Shown: positions 1 through 8,561 of the stretch, piece after piece
How positions within the stretch are numbered: the stretch's first letter is position 1
Layout: every line of letters begins with the position of its first letter
The notes under the pieces: model-generated
What the model was told of the DNA's origin: nothing
The model's database searches: none
The model's input: the letters and a program-made list of their open reading frames with translations, nothing else
Position numbers and translations under genes: made by a program
Assembly: GCF_008369935.1 (NCBI RefSeq)
Contig: NZ_VTUZ01000015.1
Coordinates: 62,001 to 126,000 of the forward strand
Length of the DNA: 64,000 bases
Origin: Paraburkholderia panacisoli
Lineage (GTDB): Bacteria > Pseudomonadota > Gammaproteobacteria > Burkholderiales > Burkholderiaceae
Direction: 5' to 3'

Positions 1-1
1 T

Positions 2-745
2 CACGACCAGCTTGCTGAGCGACTCCAGCGTGACCACATAGTGCTTGCCGTCGGGCGACAGGCGGATGCCACGCGGGCGGCCGCCGGGCGCAAGCTTCAC
101 CGTTCTGATCGGCGCCCCCGTGCGCGCGTGGTAGACCGACACCGTATCGTCGCCTTCGTTGGTCACGAGCATCGTCTGGCCGTCGCGCGAGAATTCGATG
201 CCTTCGGTTTCGTGACCGCTCGTCACCGAGCGAATCACGCGCCACGTTTTCATATCCACGATTGCGATTTCCGCGGGTGGCTTGTTGGCATCGTCGTCGT
301 CCACCCCGGGTTTTCCGTCCGGCTTGCCGCCAGGCTTGCCGTCCGCTTTGGCTCCCGGCGGCCCGCCGTCCTCGCCGGGCTCGTAGGTCACGTAGGCGTG
401 GCCGTTGTGCACCCGCACGTACTCGGGGTTCTTGCCGATCTTCACGCGCTGCACGACCTTGCCCGATGCCGTGTCGATCACCGCCAGATCGCCCGTGTTC
501 TTGTTGGCGACCAGAAGACGTGTGCCATCCGCATTCAGGCTCAGGCCGCGCGGGCCGTCCGCGCCGACCGGAAACGTTTTTGCGAGCGTCATCTGATCGA
601 GATCGATCACGCCGACGCCGGCCCTCTCGCTCGTCACATAGGCAAGCGGCGCGGTGGCATGCGCGGCGCTCGCGGCCACCATGAGCGCGGCAGCCAGCGC
701 GATACAACGGCGTGGACTTGTGATGGGAATCCGTGTCTCCAGCAT
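2..745 (-). CDS. YVTN-type beta-propeller repeat protein (3' end outside window)
   Basis: The minus-strand frame opens with ATG at 743-745 and is still open at the window edge, giving 248 residues. Residues 1-30 look like a Sec signal peptide ending in AHA. The rest contains repeated blades with the pattern of YVTN/lactonase-like propellers, such as AYVTSERAG (35-43), LLVANKNTGDLAVID (77-91), MLVTNEGDDTVSVY (192-205) and GIRLSPDGK (226-234). An unusual Gly/Lys/Pro/Asp-rich insert at about 124-155 interrupts one blade. Family members are periplasmic scaffolds and often accompany PQQ-alcohol oxidation systems, but nothing visible here fixes a role. The downstream neighbours are unknown. The upstream neighbour is the divergent TonB gene. 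Confidence 0.8.
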   Translation of the reverse strand, partial: MLETRIPITSPRRCIALAAALMVAASAAHATAPLAYVTSERAGVGVIDLDQMTLAKTFPVGADGPRGLSLNADGTRLLVANKNTGDLAVIDTASGKVVQRVKIGKNPEYVRVHNGHAYVTYEPGEDGGPPGAKADGKPGGKPDGKPGVDDDDANKPPAEIAIVDMKTWRVIRSVTSGHETEGIEFSRDGQTMLVTNEGDDTVSVYHARTGAPIRTVKLAPGGRPRGIRLSPDGKHYVVTLESLSKLVV

Positions 746-907
746 TGTTGTACTCCGTGGTGAAATCGATGCGCCGCGACAGCTCGCGTCATTCATTCAA
801 AGTATCCCACCCGGCGATTGTTTGACAACGAACATCGGGCGGGAGAATTTCCCGAATTGATTCACGCCGGCAGCCGCGGGTTCTAAAACCCTGGACGCGG
901 GAGGACA

Positions 908-1678
908 ATGAATGCGGAGGTGGCAGTGATGCTGCAAATTGCTATGGCGAACCGTGAACCCCCTGCGATTGCCGCGACGGGCTACCGTCGTGCGGTGATC
1001 GTGCTGGGCGCTGTGATCGGCGCGCATGTGGTTTTGCTGGCCTTGATGATGGTGTCACGCGACAGAACGGTCGAGCGGCCAGTCGAAACGCGAACGGTCA
1101 CCGCCGTGTTGTTGAGCCCTGAGCCCGAACCGCAGATACCGGCCACGCCCGCCGCGCCTGCCGCTGTCGCCCCGCCGACACCGCCGGCCGCACGCCCTGC
1201 CGTTCGCGTCAAACCATCGCCTCAGCCGCGCCCGCACGTGCCGCGCAACGTCGCGACGCCTGCGCCAGAGGCACCGGCCCAGAAGGCCGCACCGCCTGCC
1301 GCGACGCAAGCGGCCCCCGCTCCGGCGATACCGTTGCCCGCAGCGCCGACGCCAGCGTCCGCGCCCTCCGCCGAACGTGCGACGCCCGCATCGACTGCGC
1401 CGAAGAACGTCGCGCATGTCGATTGCACGATCCCGAAGCCGGACTATCCCGAGATATCGAAGCGGCGCAGCGAGAGCGGCACCGCCGTCGTGCGCTTCGT
1501 CGTGGGTCTTGGCGGCGGTATCGAAACGGTGCAACTGCAAAAGAGCAGCGGCTATGACCGGCTCGACGAAGCCGCGCTCGCCGCTGTCCACGCGAGCGTC
1601 TGCCGGCCGTATAGCGAGAACGGCACCGTGGTTCGTGCCGCGTATTCACAGTCGTTCGTCTTCGGGCTGACCGACTAA
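908..1678 (+). CDS. TonB-family energy transducer
   Basis: This 256-residue protein has a short N-terminal cytoplasmic stretch, one transmembrane anchor at about 29-49, a long Pro/Ala/Lys linker (about 75-170) and a TonB C-terminal domain from about residue 178 (PDYPEIS followed by a G-rich beta region). The design is that of proteins that carry proton-motive energy from ExbB/ExbD to outer-membrane TonB-dependent receptors. The start is supported by GGGAGGA six bases upstream; an in-frame GTG at 926 and ATG at 929 are alternatives. exbB follows 35 bp downstream and exbD overlaps exbB, so the three form an operon. No TonB-dependent receptor gene lies next to it in the window. Confidence 0.88.
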   Translation: MNAEVAVMLQIAMANREPPAIAATGYRRAVIVLGAVIGAHVVLLALMMVSRDRTVERPVETRTVTAVLLSPEPEPQIPATPAAPAAVAPPTPPAARPAVRVKPSPQPRPHVPRNVATPAPEAPAQKAAPPAATQAAPAPAIPLPAAPTPASAPSAERATPASTAPKNVAHVDCTIPKPDYPEISKRRSESGTAVVRFVVGLGGGIETVQLQKSSGYDRLDEAALAAVHASVCRPYSENGTVVRAAYSQSFVFGLTD

Positions 1679-1713
1679 CTCCGCCACCGAGTCAAAGGAC
1701 AGAGGAAACGACC

Positions 1714-2475
1714 ATGCAACATTACGGACTCGCAAATGTCTGGGAATCTGGCGATCTGGTCACACGGGGCATTCTGAGCGTGCTGGTGATCATGTCGGTC
1801 ATGTCGTGGACGGTCATCATCATCAAGCTACTGCAATTGATGCGGCTGCGGCGCGTCGCCCGGCAGAGCGACGCGCGCTTCTGGAGCGCGGACCGCTTCG
1901 ATGACGGGTTGCGCAGTCTCGGTCATCCAGAGTCGACAGCGCGCGATAATCCGCTGCTCGCACTCGCGCTCGCGGGCCACGAAGCGGCGACGCACCATCG
2001 GCAGACCCAGCAGCATCTGCACGACCGTATCGACGTATCCGACTGGATCACGCGCCGCTTGCAGGACACGATGGACGAAACGATCGCGCGCCTGCAAAGC
2101 GGCCTCGCGATCCTCGCGTCGATCGGCAGCACGGCGCCCTTTGTCGGGCTCTTCGGCACCGTGTGGGGTATCTATCATGCGCTGATCGTGATCGGCGAGA
2201 CCGGCCAGACCTCCATCGACCACGTGGCGGGACCGGTCGGCGAGTCACTGATCATGACGGCTTTCGGCCTCTTCGTGGCGATTCCCGCCGTGCTCGGCTA
2301 CAACGGGCTGACGCGCGCAAACAGGTCGATCGTCGCGCGCCTGAAGCGCTTTGCGCACGGACTGCACGCGTACTTCGTGACCGGCTCGCAATTGCCTTCG
2401 AGCGCCGCTCCGGAGGTGCGCGTCGTGCCGCGCAGCGGCAGCGCAACCCGTGACGGAGACTTCAGATGGCAATGA
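1714..2475 (+). CDS. exbB: ExbB, MotA/TolQ/ExbB proton-channel subunit
   Basis: The protein is 253 residues, typical of ExbB/TolQ, with three hydrophobic segments: about 20-42, 128-155 (containing the family pattern GSTAPFVGLFGTVWGI) and 172-198. ExbB pentamers form the inner-membrane stator that couples proton flow to TonB. The gene lies between the tonB-like gene and exbD and its last bases overlap the start of exbD, supporting translational coupling. The TonB partner rather than TolA next door favours ExbB over TolQ. Confidence 0.92.
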   Translation: MQHYGLANVWESGDLVTRGILSVLVIMSVMSWTVIIIKLLQLMRLRRVARQSDARFWSADRFDDGLRSLGHPESTARDNPLLALALAGHEAATHHRQTQQHLHDRIDVSDWITRRLQDTMDETIARLQSGLAILASIGSTAPFVGLFGTVWGIYHALIVIGETGQTSIDHVAGPVGESLIMTAFGLFVAIPAVLGYNGLTRANRSIVARLKRFAHGLHAYFVTGSQLPSSAAPEVRVVPRSGSATRDGDFRWQ

Positions 2476-2888
2476 GCCCGTTCTCCGACGACGACGAACA
2501 GGGGCTGATGAACGAGATCAACATGACGCCGCTGGTCGACGTCATGCTGGTTTTGCTGATCATCTTTCTCGTCACCATTCCCGCCATGCAACATGCGGTG
2601 AGGATCGATCTTCCCCGGGTGAACAGCCAGCCGGAAGCCGTCAAACCCGCCCACGTTGACCTCGCCGTGCAAGCCGACGGTTCGATTCTATGGGACGGTC
2701 ATGCCGTGACCGACGACGGATTGCGCGCGCGGATCGCGCAGGCCGCTCATGCAACGCCTCAGCCGGAACTGCATTTGCGTGCCGACCGGAAAGTGCCTTA
2801 TGAGCGAATCGCGGATGTGATGTCCGCCGCCCAGACTGGCGGTCTGACGAAGATCGGCTTCGTGACCAACCCTCAGCCCAAAAAATAG
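2466..2888 (+). CDS. exbD: ExbD biopolymer transport protein
   Basis: This 140-residue protein has a cytoplasmic N-terminus, one transmembrane helix (about 24-43) and a periplasmic C-terminal domain. The pattern NMTPLVDVMLVLLIIF places an aspartate at residue 25, the position of the proton-carrying Asp in ExbD. Its ATG at 2466 lies inside the last codons of exbB, a 10-bp overlap. It completes the TonB-ExbB-ExbD complex. Confidence 0.93.
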   Translation: MAMSPFSDDDEQGLMNEINMTPLVDVMLVLLIIFLVTIPAMQHAVRIDLPRVNSQPEAVKPAHVDLAVQADGSILWDGHAVTDDGLRARIAQAAHATPQPELHLRADRKVPYERIADVMSAAQTGGLTKIGFVTNPQPKK

Positions 2889-3033
2889 CACGGCGGCTCG
2901 TACGCTCATCGCGGCGCGAGCACCCAAAGAGTGGCTTATCGACGGCGAAAGAATCTCTGAATTCAAATCGGCCTGTGGCTCCGCTATCGTGATGCGTGTC
3001 TGAACCGCATATCACCCTGGCGAGGACCGCGCG

Positions 3034-3852
3034 ATGCAAGCTCTTATCTTCGACGTCGACGGCACGCTCGCCGATACCGAGACCGCTCATCTGCAAGCCT
3101 TCAATGCCGCTTTTGCGCAGGCGAGGCTCGACTGGTTCTGGGACGAGGCGCTCTACACCCGCCTTCTCAAGGTGGCCGGCGGCAAGGAACGCCTGCTTCA
3201 CTACTGGCGGATGGTCGAGCGGGAAGCAGCCGATGGCGCGAACGCGCTGGCAGTCGTCGAGACGGTCCACGCGCTCAAGACCCGCCACTACACCGAACGG
3301 GTGAGCGCCAGCGGCTTGCCGCTGCGCCCCGGCATTGCGCGTCTGATGGCGCAGGCGCAGGCGGCCGGCATCAGGGTGGCCATCGCGACGACCACGACAC
3401 CCGCCAATCTGGACGCCCTGCTGCAAGTCCATTTCGGCGCGGCCTGGCGCACGCGCTTCGCGGCAATTGGCGACGCCGGCACCACGCACGCAAAGAAGCC
3501 CGCCCCCGACGTCTATCAGCATGTGCTCGAGCAGCTCGATCTGCCAGCCGCGGCTTGTCTTGCCTTCGAGGACTCCCGCAACGGTCTGCTTGCGGCGTGC
3601 GCCGCGCATGTGCCGACCATCGTCACGCCGACCGCGTACACAGCGCAGGACTGCTTTGATGGCGCGCTGGCCGTGCTGCCTCATCTCGGCGATCCGCAGA
3701 CGCCGATCCTTCAGCCGGTGCGCGGCGAACAGCATCGCTGGGTGGATCTGCAGACGCTGCGCCGCTGGCATCGGGACGCTGCGTCGCTGACCGATTCGAT
3801 TCCGCGCGTGGCGCCGGACGCGGATCGATCGCAGGCAAGCTCGCCATGGTAG
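3034..3852 (+). CDS. cbbY: CbbY-like HAD hydrolase
   Basis: The 272-residue protein is a HAD-superfamily phosphatase with a helical cap. Motif I is DVDGT at residues 7-11 (nucleophile Asp7, acid/base Asp9). Motif II lies in IATTTTP, the motif III lysine in KKPAPD and motif IV in FEDSRNG. The cap sequence LDWFWDEALY...VAGGKERL resembles CbbY, which removes the inhibitory xylulose-1,5-bisphosphate made by Rubisco. Its stop codon overlaps the start of the phosphoglycolate phosphatase gene. No Rubisco or other Calvin-cycle gene is visible, so the CbbY name rests on sequence resemblance. The C-terminal 30 residues are a family-atypical tail. Confidence 0.75.
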   Translation: MQALIFDVDGTLADTETAHLQAFNAAFAQARLDWFWDEALYTRLLKVAGGKERLLHYWRMVEREAADGANALAVVETVHALKTRHYTERVSASGLPLRPGIARLMAQAQAAGIRVAIATTTTPANLDALLQVHFGAAWRTRFAAIGDAGTTHAKKPAPDVYQHVLEQLDLPAAACLAFEDSRNGLLAACAAHVPTIVTPTAYTAQDCFDGALAVLPHLGDPQTPILQPVRGEQHRWVDLQTLRRWHRDAASLTDSIPRVAPDADRSQASSPW

Positions 3853-4541
3853 CGGACCGCCACTTCGATGCCGTGCTGATCGATCTGGACGGCACGATGG
3901 TCGACACCGCACCGGACATCGTCGCGGCCGTCAGCCGTATGCTGGAGGACTTCGGCATAACCCCGCTGCCGTTCGACACGGTGAGCGGGTTTATCGGCAA
4001 CGGCGTGCCGAATCTCGTGCGACGCTCGCTGGCATCGGCGGGCATCGACCAGCAGTTCGATATCGAGCGGGCCCTCCGCGTGTTTGAACAGCACTATGCC
4101 GATACGAACGGACAGTTAAGCAGGGTATTTCCCGGCGTGACAGCCGGGCTGCGCGGATTGCGGGAGCGAGGTTACCGCAGCGCTTGCGTGACCAACAAAC
4201 CTGAGGCGCTGGCCGCTTCGCTACTGGCGAGGACCGGCCTCGGTAACTATCTGGACGTGCTGGTCGCGGGCGACACGTTGGCCAGCATGAAGCCCTCTCC
4301 CGAGCCCCTTTGGCACGCCTGCCGCCTGCTCGATGCCGACCCCGCTCATTGCGCGCTGGTCGGCGATTCGCCTGTCGACGTTGCAGCGGCGCGAGCCGCG
4401 GGCCTGCCTGTGTTCATCGTCAGCTATGGCTATGCCGGCGAGACCGGCGCCGAAGCATTACGTTGCGATGCACTGATCGACTCGTTCGAAGCGTTACCGG
4501 CGATTCTCGCGCAGGAGCGGCGCCTCACGCACGCGAAGTAA
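3846..4541 (+). CDS. gph: Phosphoglycolate phosphatase (HAD superfamily)
   Basis: The 231-residue protein carries HAD motif I DLDGT with Asp13 and Asp15, a VTNKPE motif near 118, a KPSPEPL lysine motif and a VGDSPVDVAAA motif IV. This combination is characteristic of Gph/CbbZ, which hydrolyses 2-phosphoglycolate to glycolate. The start ATG at 3846 overlaps the stop of the CbbY-like gene by 7 bp, so the two are probably translated together. 2-phosphoglycolate arises from Rubisco oxygenation and from DNA repair, so the gene alone does not imply carbon fixation. Confidence 0.88.
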   Translation: MVADRHFDAVLIDLDGTMVDTAPDIVAAVSRMLEDFGITPLPFDTVSGFIGNGVPNLVRRSLASAGIDQQFDIERALRVFEQHYADTNGQLSRVFPGVTAGLRGLRERGYRSACVTNKPEALAASLLARTGLGNYLDVLVAGDTLASMKPSPEPLWHACRLLDADPAHCALVGDSPVDVAAARAAGLPVFIVSYGYAGETGAEALRCDALIDSFEALPAILAQERRLTHAK

Positions 4542-4587
4542 CGGCAAGGTTGCAACGCCATGTTCCAACCTCCTGGAACTGCCGCGC

Positions 4588-4835
4588 CTAGCCCGCAGAC
4601 AAGAGTTCCGTAATCCGATCCGATTTCGTCTGCACCGCGATATCTTTCGCCGTCATGCCCCGGTTGTCCTTCAACGACCGGTTCGCGCCGCGCGCGAGCA
4701 GCAACTCGACGGTCTCCGCGCGATCGTATCCCGCGGCCCACATCAGCGCAGTGAGATCGTTCTTGTAGGCCCGGTTCACGTCGACGCCGGCGTCGAGCAC
4801 CTGACTCACGACCTTCGTTTGGCCCTCGCCGGCTT
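4588..4835 (-). pseudogene. Ankyrin-repeat protein, 3' remnant
   Basis: The minus-strand frame ending at 4588 encodes about 80 residues with two ankyrin repeats, including LTALMWAAGYDRAETVELLL and a following GMTAKDIA repeat. Sequence similarity to ankyrin proteins begins exactly where the MipA-like reading frame ends (about 4835). Upstream of that point the frame is only an out-of-frame shadow of the MipA remnant. No signal peptide or start region is present, so this looks like the tail of a gene joined by a deletion to another remnant. Confidence 0.7.
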
Positions 4836-5500
4836 CAGAACAGATAAGCGCAAAAGATGCCATACGAAATCTGACTGGTTTTCTCGGTAATCGGGCTGTC
4901 GCTTGCGTCGCCGCGCAGCCACGCAAAGGCCACACTTGCGCCGACATTCCAGCGCGGCGCAATCCGGTAAAGGGCGCCAATCGAGAAGCGCACCTGGTTC
5001 AAGCCGGAACCTGCCGAAAAGCCCGGCAATCCGGAGCGGGCGCTCTGCTCGGCGTTCACGCCGAAATACGTCTGATTGTAATTGCTGCTCGCCCACGTCA
5101 AACCCGGCCCGGCGCTTAGCGTCAACCCCGTGACAGGCTCGTATTTGCCCATCAGATCGAACGTCGCCACCGTGCCGCGGTCATTGCCGGCAATATCGGT
5201 CAACACACTCGCGCGCGCGGTGACGAAGTCGTACGTAAACACGCCGAATAGTTCAGCGTGCGCGGTCCTCTTGACATCGCCGAGGCCGTGCAAACGCGCA
5301 TCGTCGGATTCGCTGCGTGGTTCTATGAAGTCGTACGTGATGGCGGCGCCCACGCGCCAGTTGCTGTCGCGATAGAGATAAGCACCGAGTGACAATAGCG
5401 ACGCGGCATCCGCATTTGAACCCAGGAAGAACCGGTCATAGTTGACGCTCACCGTCGGCACGACTTCCCACTTCGTGCCGCTCGCGCCCGGGCGAGGTCG
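4835..5500 (-). pseudogene. MipA/OmpV-family outer-membrane protein, 5'-truncated
   Basis: The frame encodes about 208 residues from a GTG at 5461 and is open to about 5500 before an in-frame stop. It has alternating beta-strand patterns such as VVPTVSVNYDRFFLG and ends in a phenylalanine, as outer-membrane barrels do. MipA/OmpV proteins are normally about 250-280 residues with a signal peptide. Here the signal peptide and first strands are missing and no credible start is present. Its 3' end abuts the ankyrin remnant. A short expressed derivative cannot be excluded but is unlikely to reach the outer membrane. Confidence 0.65.
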
Positions 5501-5819
5501 GTCCTTAGCTTCATCAGCGAGTCTTTACTACTGCCTTTTCAGGCTGAGTACGGCGCACGTGGAAATCGTTCGGATTGCAGAGTACATTTATCCGAACTCT
5601 CGAGATTCATTGGCGCAGTCAGTGACATGAGCATAGCCCGTTTTTAGACCGCGGCAAGCAAATTTTTCTTTAAATGATCGATGTAGTTTCGAAATTTGAC
5701 AATTCGATTAGTACTGCGGTTCTGTTGCCGATCATTTCGTTCGGGGTTCGCATGACGAGCTAAGCCTCGCCAAAATCGCGCTCTGCTTTGCGTTGGTCTT
5801 GCATAAACGATAATCTGCG

Positions 5820-5935
5820 AAGGCTCAACTCGACGGCAACCCGCTCGAGAATATCAATCTGATTGCCGGTCCAGATCAGAACCTGCGCGTCATTATGAAA
5901 GACGAAAGGTTAAAAAAACACCTTGCAGATATAAG
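5820..5935 (+). pseudogene. Amidohydrolase-family C-terminal remnant
   Basis: In one plus-strand frame the sequence reads DGNPLENINLIAGPDQNLRVIMKD, in pieces within 5832-5905. This closely matches the C-terminal signature of metal-dependent amidohydrolases of the imidazolonepropionase/prolidase type (DGNPLxDIxLxxDPxxNxxxVMKDG). Nothing upstream in this frame encodes the TIM barrel and the frame degenerates downstream. It is a short fossil with no likely product. Confidence 0.5.
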
Positions 5936-6064
5936 GCGATCGGCTGCAAGACCGACGGCGTGTACGTATCGGCCGGACCACGCGAGACTACTGGCTACCG
6001 CGTCCGGTGATTTCGCTGCGCACCGTAAGACGGCTATTGACGGACCGCACGCCTGGCACCGCCT

Positions 6065-6417
6065 TTGACGGTGGGCGTGTCGCCGCTCGCCGCGCTGACC
6101 TTGCTGCCGGATGCATATGAGAGCTTTCGCAAGCATATGCCGCTGCTCAGCGAGGCCGGCTTGCCCGCACCGCGTCGTATTACGCGGTGCACATCGCAAT
6201 CGCTGCGTTACAGCCTTGCGATTTCGCTCGGGCGTCGCACACGCTCGAACTTGCGAATGCGAACGGGCAGTTTCGCCAACTCGATTTCATCGAAACGTCA
6301 CAGCACGCCAAACTGCAATTGATGCAACGAGAAGGCGCAATACTGACGCGTCCCGCTGATTATTTCATTCGTTGTATCGTGGATACGAGCGAGATATTTG
6401 CGCATCCGATCAGATAG
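6065..6417 (+). pseudogene. LysR-type regulator remnant with internal deletion and frameshift
   Basis: Two plus-strand segments in different frames match the effector domain of LysR regulators. One, from about 6068, reads VGVSPLAALTLLPDAYESFR, as at the start of a substrate-binding domain. The second, from about 6187, reads AIAALQPCDFARA and later GAILTRPADYFIRC, as at the domain end. About 100 residues expected between them are missing and there is no helix-turn-helix region upstream. The piece lies between the other fossils and the fusion oxidoreductase gene. Confidence 0.6.
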
Positions 6418-6452
6418 TCAGGCCTGCGAATATTCAATGCGCTTTTTTCCGC

Positions 6453-8495
6453 TTACAGGTCCAACACGACTTCTGCGTCACCAGGCACCGGATGCGCCAT
6501 GCAGATGAGCGCATGGTCTGGTTCAATCGGCGCTTCGATTTCACCGTCATATTGAACCTTGCCGGACAACAGACGCGTCGAGCACGTGCCGCACATGCCC
6601 GAGCGGCAACTCGAACGCGCTTCGACGCCATGCGCTTCAACGAACTCCAGCAGACTTCCGTCATGCGGCCGCCACGCAACCGTGCGCGCCGAACGCGCGA
6701 ACGTCACAGGTATGGCGTCATGCGCCTTCGAGTCCGAGGCCGGTGTTTCCTTACTGGCCACCGTGCGCTTCACGCTGGCAGGACCGAACGCCTCGAGACG
6801 AATCCGCTCGTCCGCGACATTCAGGCCGCGCAGTCCTTCGTACATGTCACGCATGAACTGGGCGGGGCCGCATAAATAGAAGTCGTAGTCGTCGAAGGGC
6901 AGCACGCGTTTTAACGCGTCGATGGTCACTCGCCCGCCCGACACACCTTCTGCCCGTCCTTCCGCGCTGTCGAACAGATGCAGCGAAACCGCCGGATTAC
7001 GCGTCGCAAGGTCTTTCAGATGAGCACTGAAAGGCCGTTCGCGATCGCTACGCGCGCCGTGAAAAAAGAATAAGCGCCTGGATGCGCGATGCGCTTCGCC
7101 GCTTCCCGATGATTGCAACGCACGATGCAGCATGGCGATCATCGGCGTGATGCCGATGCCGGCGGAAATGAACACCGCAGGCCGCGGGCTGTGTTCGTCG
7201 TAGATGAACCTGCCAGTCGGCTTTCTCGCTTCGATCTGCACACCCCCTTCGAGATGATCGTGTAACCAGTTCGACGCAACACCCTCGCGTTTCACGCTGA
7301 TCCGATAGCGACGTACGTCGTGCGAGTCGGAGAGCGTATAGGTGCGCAGAAGTGGCGCATCCGAACCTGATACCGGCACGCGAATCGGCAGAAACTGCCC
7401 TGCCTTGAACGACGGCAAAGGCGCACCGTCGACCGATTCGAAGTAAAACGAGCGAACCGATGGCGTTTCGTCGACGACCGCCGCGACCTTCAGCTTCTGC
7501 CACGACGGCTGACTCTCCGGCTCACGCCTCGCCGACGCAAACTGCGGAGCCAGTTCGGCCTCGGACCACCGGAACGGCAACGCGCCGCGACTGCGCCGCA
7601 CTTCGTCGATATGAAACCGGACGAGCCGCTCCGCGCCTTCGAAGGCCGCGAGTTCTGCGCCGTCCCACACCACTTCGGCCCGCACCGCGAGATAAAGCAG
7701 ATCGCCCGTCGCGAAGTCGATGAACAGCAAACCGGCTCGCGGATCATGAATCAGGTTGCCGATCGTATTGAAGAAGCGATTGCCGCTGTAGTCGGGGGTC
7801 GTCAGTGTGTTCGCGTCGTCGACACGAACGAAGCCCGGCGCACCGCCGCGATGCGACACATCGACGCCGCGCGCGAGCCCCGCCTCTTGCGCGAGATTCG
7901 CGCTCGCAATGAAAAACGTGTCCGCCCGCGCCAATAGCTCGCGGTCCGCGTCGCCGAGGTGCGTCGCCACTTGCGTGGCTTGAGCGGGCACCTGCGCGCC
8001 GCGCTCGATGAAGGTCGGCGTACGGCTCTGGATGTACTTCGCGCAGTTGCCAAAGCTCTGCGTCACGCCGACCAGCAACGTGTCCCCTTGCGCCGACTGC
8101 ACCACGCCGTTGATCCGGTTGCGGCGCCGGGTCTGCGGCTGCAGTCCAAGCCCGCCGATCATCGCGCCACTCTGCCAGTGCCCCGCGAGCGGATCGCCGG
8201 GCAACACGCCGCCTTCGATGCGCAGCGTTCGCGCATCCGGCGTCGACACGAACCCCGGCGCGGCGGCGCGCAGCGTCGCCCACGGCTGGCCCTGCCCATC
8301 GACGCCGCCGAACACCATGAACGGCTGCTCGGCGAAGAACCGCCGATGCTGCTCCGGCATGTAACGGCGAATCCCCCGACGTCCGATCGACTCCGCCTGG
8401 CTACTCACCCCGACGCGCTGCTGCACAGCCAGCTCGCCCGCATGAAACGGTGAAGTCTCCACGCCCCAGCCATCCAACGGGATAAAAGCCGACAT
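6453..8495 (-). CDS. PNPOx-like / ferredoxin reductase / 2Fe-2S ferredoxin fusion protein
   Basis: The start at 8495 is chosen for the GGAG about ten bases upstream; an upstream extension to 8561 lacks support. The 680-residue product has a pyridoxamine-phosphate-oxidase-like flavin-binding split barrel (about 40-310). A ferredoxin-NADP reductase module (about 340-590) carries the FAD motif RTYTLS and a GIGITP NAD(P) motif. A plant-type 2Fe-2S ferredoxin domain ends the protein, with cysteines at about 630, 635, 638 and 665. The architecture implies NAD(P)H to FAD to 2Fe-2S electron flow towards a heme- or flavin-like cofactor in the N-terminal barrel. The substrate is unknown. A GST gene lies 66 bp upstream on the same strand, with a divergent LysR gene beyond it. 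Confidence 0.85.
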   Translation of the reverse strand: MSAFIPLDGWGVETSPFHAGELAVQQRVGVSSQAESIGRRGIRRYMPEQHRRFFAEQPFMVFGGVDGQGQPWATLRAAAPGFVSTPDARTLRIEGGVLPGDPLAGHWQSGAMIGGLGLQPQTRRRNRINGVVQSAQGDTLLVGVTQSFGNCAKYIQSRTPTFIERGAQVPAQATQVATHLGDADRELLARADTFFIASANLAQEAGLARGVDVSHRGGAPGFVRVDDANTLTTPDYSGNRFFNTIGNLIHDPRAGLLFIDFATGDLLYLAVRAEVVWDGAELAAFEGAERLVRFHIDEVRRSRGALPFRWSEAELAPQFASARREPESQPSWQKLKVAAVVDETPSVRSFYFESVDGAPLPSFKAGQFLPIRVPVSGSDAPLLRTYTLSDSHDVRRYRISVKREGVASNWLHDHLEGGVQIEARKPTGRFIYDEHSPRPAVFISAGIGITPMIAMLHRALQSSGSGEAHRASRRLFFFHGARSDRERPFSAHLKDLATRNPAVSLHLFDSAEGRAEGVSGGRVTIDALKRVLPFDDYDFYLCGPAQFMRDMYEGLRGLNVADERIRLEAFGPASVKRTVASKETPASDSKAHDAIPVTFARSARTVAWRPHDGSLLEFVEAHGVEARSSCRSGMCGTCSTRLLSGKVQYDGEIEAPIEPDHALICMAHPVPGDAEVVLDL

Positions 8496-8561
8496 GATCG
8501 GACTCCAGTCAAAGAAGAAAATCGTCGCCGATGCAGCACTGACGCGACGTTGTTGCCACAT

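Noticed and set aside
797..1027. Minus-strand frame of 76 codons upstream of the TonB gene
   Set aside because: It overlaps the tonB start on the opposite strand, has no recognisable domain and no ribosome site.
5936..6064. Possible coding fragment reading VYVSAGPRETTGYR
   Set aside because: The frame is short and I could not match it to a family with confidence; it was left unannotated within the fossil region.
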